10,413 nt of DNA from an uncultured Pseudomonadota bacterium (lineage in GTDB: Bacteria > Pseudomonadota > Gammaproteobacteria > Burkholderiales > Thiobacillaceae). The first letter of the stretch is position 1. Each line of letters opens with the position of its first letter. The notes beneath the pieces are model-generated. The model saw only the letters and a program-made list of their open reading frames with translations, was not told the DNA's origin and did not search any database. The stretch lies in contig CAIXFP010000574.1 in the NCBI GenBank assembly GCA_903918705.1, positions 1 through 10,413 of the forward strand, given 5' to 3'. Made by a program: the position numbers and the translations under genes. Shown here one piece after another: positions 6,539 to 10,413 of the stretch.

Positions 6539-6566
6539 CGAGGAATGCAAGCTCCTTGATTCCTCG
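6539..6566. repeat. Strong 12-bp stem-loop in the intergenic region
   Basis: CGAGGAAT (6539-6546) pairs perfectly with ATTCCTCG (6559-6566). Inside it CAAG (6548-6551) pairs with CTTG (6555-6558) around a 3-base loop, leaving only G6547 bulged. No T-run follows on either strand, so it does not look like a terminator. It may be part of a structured RNA, an operator, or the end of a degenerate mobile element. It is the best hairpin in the window outside the REP-like pair at 9470-9546. Confidence 0.7.
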
Positions 6567-6736
6567 GTTGGCCGCTCGTTTGGCTGCGTGAGGCCACATG
6601 GGTGGTGAGATTCGCGCCTTCGATCACGCTCACCGGTTGGGTGTGCCCGCTACGCGCACGATTGCGGGCCCACCGCGTCGTCGTCGCGCCTTGCCAGCCG
6701 ACCCGACAGGCTCACACTCGGGCGCGTTCAACTGAG

Positions 6737-6770
6737 GAATCAGATGATGGTTTTGCCGTCGAATCAGATG
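6737..6770 (+). repeat. 10-bp direct repeat at the start of the GAF/HD-GYP gene
   Basis: GAATCAGATG occurs at 6737-6746 and 6761-6770, 24 bp apart, so both copies place an ATG in the same frame (Met1 and Met9). The first copy partly overlaps the ribosome-binding GAGG; the second lacks one. This supports the upstream ATG as the main start. It may be a small duplication. Confidence 0.5.
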
Positions 6771-8387
6771 GCCAGCGGTTTGTCGTCGGACCGCCTGGCG
6801 CAATTGGTCTCCATTGGGATCGATCTTTCCAGCCAGAAAAACCTGGGCGAGTTGCTCAATCGCATTTTGGAAGCGGCTCAAAGCCTTACCCATGCCGACG
6901 GCGGCACCCTCTACCTGATGCGCAACCAGCAACTGGAATTCGCCATCGTGCGCAATCTCAGCCTGGGCATCCATCAGGGCGGCCGCGGCGGCGAGGCCCT
7001 GGCGCATGACCCGATTCCCCTCTATCTGGCCGACGGCAGCCCGAATCTCTCGACCATTTCCGCGTCCGCCGCCCTGTTCAGCAAGACCATCAACATCGCG
7101 GACGCCTACGACTCGACCGACTACGATTTTTCCGGAACCCACCGTTTCGACGAGCGCAACCACTACCTATCCCGCTCCTTCCTCACGGTGCCGATGCTGG
7201 ACCACGAGGAAAACGTCATCGGCGTCCTGCAGTTGATCAACGCCATGGATGCCGGCGGCGCCATCGTGCCGTTCCAAGTGGACGATCAGGTTCTGGTGGA
7301 ATCCCTGTCGTCCCAGGCCGCCGTGGTCATCACCAACCGCAGGCTGATCGAGCGACTGGAGGAGTTGTTCGTCTCCTTCATCAAGGTCATCTCCAACGCC
7401 CTGGACGAAAAATCTCCCTATACCCACGGCCACTGCCAGCGGGTGCCGGTACTCACCATGCTGCTGGCCGAGGCGGCGCACAGCACCGGGAGCGGACCCC
7501 TGAAGGATTTCAGCCTGAGCGACAAGGACCGCCACGAACTGGAGATCGCGGCACTTCTGCATGATTGCGGCAAGATCACCACTCCGGTGCACGTGGTGGA
7601 CAAATCCACCAAGCTGGAGACCATCTTCGACCGCATCCACCTGGTGGATACCCGTTTCGAAGTGCTCCGGCGCGACGCTCGCATCCGCCTGCTGGAAGCG
7701 CGCCTGGAACATCCGGATCCGGCTGACCTGGCGGGGCTGGAAAGCGAATACACCCGCTATTGCGCACAACTCGACGCGGATCGGGATTTCCTGCGGGAGG
7801 CCAATATCGGCGGCGAATATATGTCGGCGGCGATGCAGGAGCGCGTGCTCCGCATCGCCCGCGACTACCCGCTGGACGACCCCGCCGGCGCCCGGGTCGG
7901 GCTGCTCAGCCGGGAAGAGGCGGACAAACTGTGCATCGCCCGGGGCACCTTGTCGGACGACGAGCGGCAGATCATCAACAACCACAGCAATTCCACCATC
8001 AAGATGCTGGAAGGGCTGCCCTGGCCCAAGCACCTGCGCAACGTCCCGGAATACGCCGGCGGCCACCACGAGCGCATGGACGGCAAGGGCTATCCGAAAG
8101 GCCTGACCCGGGCGCAGATGTCGATTCCGGCGCGCGTCATGGGCATCGCCGACATCTTCGAAGCCCTCACCGCCAGCGACCGCCCTTACAAACCCGGCAT
8201 GACCCTGTCGCAATCGCTCGCCATCCTCGGGCGTATGAAACTGGAGCAGCACATCGACCCGGATCTGTTCGACGTCTTCGTGCGCGAGAAGGTCTACCTG
8301 AAATACGCCCGGGCCTTCCTGAAGCCGGAACAGATCGACGCGGTGGACGAATCCGCCATCCCCGGCTATACCGCCGCGGCCGCCTGA
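6744..8387 (+). CDS. GAF domain / HD-GYP protein, probable cyclic-di-GMP phosphodiesterase
   Basis: The 547-residue cytoplasmic protein has an N-terminal GAF domain (about 18-200) and a C-terminal HD-GYP domain. HD-GYP enzymes hydrolyse cyclic-di-GMP using a di- or tri-iron centre. Expected ligands are present: H228/H230 in YTHGHCQRV, H273-D274 in LLHDCGK, H414 in INNHSNS, H441-H442 in GGHHERMDGKGYP, and the GYP motif G449-Y450-P451. RVMGIADIFEALTASDRPYK follows as usual. The stretch between D274 and H414 is about 140 residues, against roughly 30 in ordinary HD-GYP proteins. The extra segment is charged and probably helical (for example RRDARIRLLEARLEHPD). The GAF domain may bind a small ligand that controls activity. 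The start is supported by GAGG 6 bases before the ATG at 6744; an in-frame ATG at 6768 follows a copy of the same GAATCAGATG word. It may be co-transcribed with moxR, 71 bp downstream. Confidence 0.92.
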   Translation: MMVLPSNQMASGLSSDRLAQLVSIGIDLSSQKNLGELLNRILEAAQSLTHADGGTLYLMRNQQLEFAIVRNLSLGIHQGGRGGEALAHDPIPLYLADGSPNLSTISASAALFSKTINIADAYDSTDYDFSGTHRFDERNHYLSRSFLTVPMLDHEENVIGVLQLINAMDAGGAIVPFQVDDQVLVESLSSQAAVVITNRRLIERLEELFVSFIKVISNALDEKSPYTHGHCQRVPVLTMLLAEAAHSTGSGPLKDFSLSDKDRHELEIAALLHDCGKITTPVHVVDKSTKLETIFDRIHLVDTRFEVLRRDARIRLLEARLEHPDPADLAGLESEYTRYCAQLDADRDFLREANIGGEYMSAAMQERVLRIARDYPLDDPAGARVGLLSREEADKLCIARGTLSDDERQIINNHSNSTIKMLEGLPWPKHLRNVPEYAGGHHERMDGKGYPKGLTRAQMSIPARVMGIADIFEALTASDRPYKPGMTLSQSLAILGRMKLEQHIDPDLFDVFVREKVYLKYARAFLKPEQIDAVDESAIPGYTAAAA

Positions 8388-8458
8388 ACCGGGAACTATC
8401 CGCGTCCTTTCGTTTCAGTAGCAGCCAGCCGCGACACAACCTGATAGAACAGCGCCCC

Positions 8459-9448
8459 ATGGATACGCCCACCCTCCCCACTAGCTCGGCCCAGGCCGCC
8501 TTCGCCGTCCTGGGCGACTATCTCAACGGCCAGATCCTCGGCCAGGAAAGCCTGGTGGACCGCCTTTTGGTGGCGCTGCTGGCGGACGGCCACCTGCTGG
8601 TGGAAGGGCCCCCCGGCCTGGCCAAGACCCGCGCCGTCAAAGCCCTGGCTCATGGCCTGGAAGGGGATTTTCAGAGGGTCCAGTTCACCCCGGACATGTT
8701 GCCGGCGGACCTCACCGGCTCCGACATCTACCGGCCGGAGGAGGGCGGCTTCCACTTTCAGCGCGGCCCCCTGTTTCACAACCTGATCCTGGCCGACGAG
8801 ATCAACCGGGCTCCGGCCAAGGTGCAATCGGCCCTGCTGGAAGCCATGGCGGAACGCCAGATCAGCGTGGGTCTGGCCACCTACCCGCTGCCGCGCCTGT
8901 TCCTGGTGATGGCCACGCAAAACCCCATCGAGCACGAAGGCACTTACCCGCTGCCGGAGGCGCAACTCGACCGCTTCATGCTGCACACCCTGGTGGACTA
9001 CCCGGACCGCGCCACCACCCGCCGGATCATGGACCTGGCCCGGCGCGAGGCCCTGGAAGCGCGGGAACTGCCGCCGCCGACGCGCCCCCTCGCGCAAGAG
9101 TCGGTGTTCGCCGCCCGGCGCGAGGTGCTGGAACTGACCCTGGCCGATGCCGTGGCGGAATACATCGCCGCCCTGGTGGAAGCCACCCGCAGCCCCGGCA
9201 AATACAGCGCCCGCCTGGCGGAATGGCTGCGCTGGGGGGCCAGTCCGCGCGCCGCCATTGCCATGGAGCGGGGCGCGCGCGCCCTGGCCTGGCTGGACGG
9301 GCGCGACTTCGTCACCCCGGAGGACGTCCAGGCCATCGCCCCGGACGCCCTGCGCCACCGCCTGCTGCTGGACTACACCGCCCAGGCGCGCGGCGTCACG
9401 GCGCAACAGTGCATCGAGGAACTCCTGCGCCAGGTGCCGGCGCCGTGA
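8459..9448 (+). CDS. MoxR-family AAA+ ATPase
   Basis: The 329-residue protein is a MoxR-type AAA+ ATPase, a family that acts as a chaperone in maturing or activating protein and metallo-enzyme complexes, usually with DUF58 and vWA-domain partners. Walker A is GPPGLAKT (50-57), Walker B is LILADE with D113 and E114 followed by the family signature INRAPAKVQSALLEAMAE, and the sensor/arginine region is ATQNPIEHEGTYPLPEAQLDRF-like. The C-terminal lid carries GASPRAAIAMERGARALAWLDGRDFVTPEDVQ, also typical. The frame is open far upstream of 8459, into the HD-GYP gene, but the ATG at 8459 is the first that gives the normal short MoxR N-terminus. It has only a weak ribosome site. The 120-bp gap before the DUF58 gene is longer than usual for this pair and carries hairpin repeats. 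Confidence 0.94.
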   Translation: MDTPTLPTSSAQAAFAVLGDYLNGQILGQESLVDRLLVALLADGHLLVEGPPGLAKTRAVKALAHGLEGDFQRVQFTPDMLPADLTGSDIYRPEEGGFHFQRGPLFHNLILADEINRAPAKVQSALLEAMAERQISVGLATYPLPRLFLVMATQNPIEHEGTYPLPEAQLDRFMLHTLVDYPDRATTRRIMDLARREALEARELPPPTRPLAQESVFAARREVLELTLADAVAEYIAALVEATRSPGKYSARLAEWLRWGASPRAAIAMERGARALAWLDGRDFVTPEDVQAIAPDALRHRLLLDYTAQARGVTAQQCIEELLRQVPAP

Positions 9449-9469
9449 GTTGGAACGACCCCCACGCTC

Positions 9470-9490
9470 GCTGCCCCCCGAGGGGGCGGC
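9470..9490. repeat. REP-like hairpin between moxR and the DUF58 gene
   Basis: GCTGCCCCC at 9470-9478 and GGGGGCGGC at 9482-9490 form a 9-bp stem with one G-T wobble around the loop CGA. Together with the preceding CCCCCACGCTCG it resembles a repeated intergenic element that I remember from betaproteobacterial genomes (recollection, not verified here). It begins about 20 bp after the moxR stop. It could also attenuate transcription between the two genes. Confidence 0.6.
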
Positions 9491-9492
9491 CA

Positions 9493-9517
9493 GTTCCTCC
9501 GGGCGGCCGTGCGGAAC
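9493..9517. repeat. Short inverted repeat between the two REP-like hairpins
   Basis: GTTCC at 9493-9497 and GGAAC at 9513-9517 are complementary with a GC-rich 15-base loop. It sits between two stronger hairpins and could be part of one composite repeat. Five base pairs alone is weak. Confidence 0.3.
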
Positions 9518-9527
9518 CGGCATGTAG

Positions 9528-9546
9528 CGCCGGCGCCTCGCCGGCG
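9528..9546. repeat. Second REP-like hairpin with self-palindromic arms
   Basis: CGCCGGCG occurs at 9528-9535 and again at 9539-9546, separated by CCT. Because the word is its own reverse complement, the arms form an 8-bp stem with a 3-base loop and are also direct repeats. It lies just upstream of the DUF58 start and resembles dispersed GTAGCGCCGGC-type intergenic repeats. Confidence 0.6.
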
Positions 9547-9568
9547 TCATTTCGCAAAGTCTGACTGG

Positions 9569-10413
9569 ATGATCCTCCCCGACCTCGCCGAACTGGTGGC
9601 CCTGCGCGGCGCCGCCCACGGGCTCAGCCTGCGCGCCCGCCGCCCGGTGCTCGCCCCCTTGCAGGGGGCGCATCGCGGCGCCCGCGGACGCGGCCTGGAG
9701 TTCGAGGAAGTGCGCCTCTACGCCCCCGGCGACGACGTGCGCAGCATCGACTGGCGCGTCACCGCGCGCCGTGGCCGGCCCCATACCAAGCTTTACCGGG
9801 AGGAGCGGGAACGCCCGGTATGGCTGCTGGCCGACCTGCATCCCGGCCTCTATTTCGGCAGCCGGCGCCAGTTGAAATCCGCCCTCCTGGTGCGCGCAGC
9901 GGCACTCCTGGGCTGGGTCGCGGCCCAGGGCGGCGACCGGGTCGGCGCCTGGATCGGCCAGGGCCGGTCGGCGCCGCGCATCTTCCCGCCGCGCGGCCGC
10001 GAAGCCGGTGTGCTGCCGGTCCTGCAAGCCCTGGCCGAGGCACAGCCCAACGCCCCTGGCAAACCCGAGGGCGGCGGCCTCGCCGACGCCCTGGCCAGCC
10101 TGCGCCCCTTGTTGCAACCGGGTAGCCTGGTGCTGGTGTTGAGCGATTTCAGCAGCCTCGACGCCGCCGCGGAAGCCGCCCTGGCCGGGGCCAGCCTGCA
10201 TCACGACTGCCGTTTGCTGTGGATCACCGATCCCCTGGAATGCGCCGGCCTGCCCGCCGGCAGCTACCGCGTCGGCCTGCCCGGCAGGCTTTGGTGGCTG
10301 GACGGCGAAGGCAGTCGAAAATCCTGGCAGCAGGCCTGGAAAGCACGCGAGGCGCGCCTGGGCGACCTTTCCCGGCGCCTGACCCTGCCCCTCTACCGCC
10401 TCGCCACCGGCGA
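9569..10413 (+). CDS. DUF58 (vWA-like) protein, 3' end beyond window
   Basis: The frame is open from the ATG at 9569 to the window edge, giving 281 complete codons with no stop, so the gene is truncated by the window and not by mutation. The sequence carries the DUF58 signature: RGRGLEFEEVRLYAPGDD (39-56), then VRSIDWRVTARRGRPHTKLY (57-76) and EERERPVWLLADLHP. A later strand, SLVLVLSDFSSLD, fits the vWA-like fold. DUF58 proteins are regular partners of MoxR ATPases, and further vWA-domain and membrane proteins usually follow. No transmembrane segment is seen in this part. The ribosome site is weak (AAAG about 10 bases upstream). No better start exists nearby, although the frame is open somewhat further upstream across the repeats. 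The family call is secure; the cellular target is unknown. Confidence 0.9.
   Translation, partial: MILPDLAELVALRGAAHGLSLRARRPVLAPLQGAHRGARGRGLEFEEVRLYAPGDDVRSIDWRVTARRGRPHTKLYREERERPVWLLADLHPGLYFGSRRQLKSALLVRAAALLGWVAAQGGDRVGAWIGQGRSAPRIFPPRGREAGVLPVLQALAEAQPNAPGKPEGGGLADALASLRPLLQPGSLVLVLSDFSSLDAAAEAALAGASLHHDCRLLWITDPLECAGLPAGSYRVGLPGRLWWLDGEGSRKSWQQAWKAREARLGDLSRRLTLPLYRLATG

Larger units (their letters stand above)
6270..6743. other. 474-bp gene-poor region with a lower-GC patch and hairpins
   Basis: No convincing gene. The segment 6481-6540 is about 47 percent GC by hand count, against well over 60 percent in the flanking genes. A 42-codon minus-strand frame (6599 to 6471) translates to an unusually balanced composition for this DNA but has no ribosome site. 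Structural signals are a terminator-like hairpin (6339-6360), an imperfect stem (CGTGATG at 6423-6429 with CATCACG at 6461-6467), a 12-bp hairpin (6539-6566) and GGTGAG/CTCACC arms (6604-6634). The 8-bp word GCGTAACG occurs at 6376 and 6413. The region must hold the promoter of the GAF/HD-GYP gene, but I could not pick a convincing one. Confidence 0.55.

Noticed and set aside
6471..6599. 42-residue minus-strand frame with a balanced composition
   Set aside because: It has no ribosome site, its length is within chance, and it overlaps a strong hairpin. It is mentioned as a finding context but not called as a gene.
7167..8252. 361-codon minus-strand frame antisense to the GAF/HD-GYP gene
   Set aside because: It shows antisense composition only, while the plus strand keeps every HD-GYP metal ligand.
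8388..8458. Possible -10 box (TGATAG) before moxR
   Set aside because: No acceptable -35 partner at 16-18 bp, and the gap is short enough for read-through from the HD-GYP gene.
8396..10204. 602-codon open frame on the minus strand antisense to moxR and the DUF58 gene
   Set aside because: The translation is Gly/Ala/Arg/Gln-rich with no family motif, and the plus strand encodes two clear protein families with intact motifs. Long antisense frames are expected at this GC content.
1..10413. CRISPR arrays, tRNA or rRNA genes, intact insertion sequences, phage attachment sites
   Set aside because: I looked for regularly spaced repeats, cloverleaf signatures, transposase motifs and terminal repeats and found none I could support.

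Overview
The window is high-GC DNA with compact gene packing, ATGA-type overlaps and proteobacterial gene families. A betaproteobacterium (Rhodocyclales- or Burkholderiales-like) is my best guess. This rests on codon usage, on the HemW and YheT types, and on a hairpin repeat between moxR and the DUF58 gene that resembles intergenic repeats I remember from that class. It is an inference, not a determination.

Layout. (1) 1-3206, minus strand: a signalling block. A cytoplasmic histidine kinase with no visible sensor domain overlaps by 4 bp a response regulator fused to a long TPR-type helical repeat. After about 410 bp without a gene comes a stand-alone CheY-like receiver. That gap holds a candidate terminator for the operon and a good match to a FliA (sigma-28) promoter upstream of the receiver gene. 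(2) 3205-4368, plus: hemW (radical SAM haem chaperone), whose ATG overlaps the annotated ATG of the kinase gene inside a 12-bp palindrome. (3) 4340-5449, minus: a YheT-type alpha/beta hydrolase, convergent with and overlapping the end of hemW, with an unexpected signal-peptide-like N-terminus. (4) 5628-6269, plus: a single phage-type gene for a probable ssDNA-binding protein that ends in an SSB-like acidic tip. (5) 6270-6743: about 470 bp without a convincing gene. It includes a patch of lower GC and a 12-bp hairpin. (6) 6744-8387, plus: a GAF/HD-GYP protein, probably a cyclic-di-GMP phosphodiesterase, with a large insert inside its HD domain. (7) 8459-10413, plus: a MoxR AAA+ ATPase followed by a DUF58 protein cut by the window edge. 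They are separated by 120 bp containing REP-like hairpins.

How the genes fit together. The kinase, the TPR response regulator and the CheY-like protein look like a phosphorelay without a DNA-binding output, so the output is probably protein-protein. The FliA-like site suggests a motility link, and the HD-GYP protein could act in the same lifestyle switch through c-di-GMP. MoxR and DUF58 are the usual first two genes of a chaperone-like operon that continues beyond the window. HemW, YheT and the SSB-like gene have no evident functional tie to their neighbours. I see no CRISPR array, rRNA, tRNA or intact insertion sequence.
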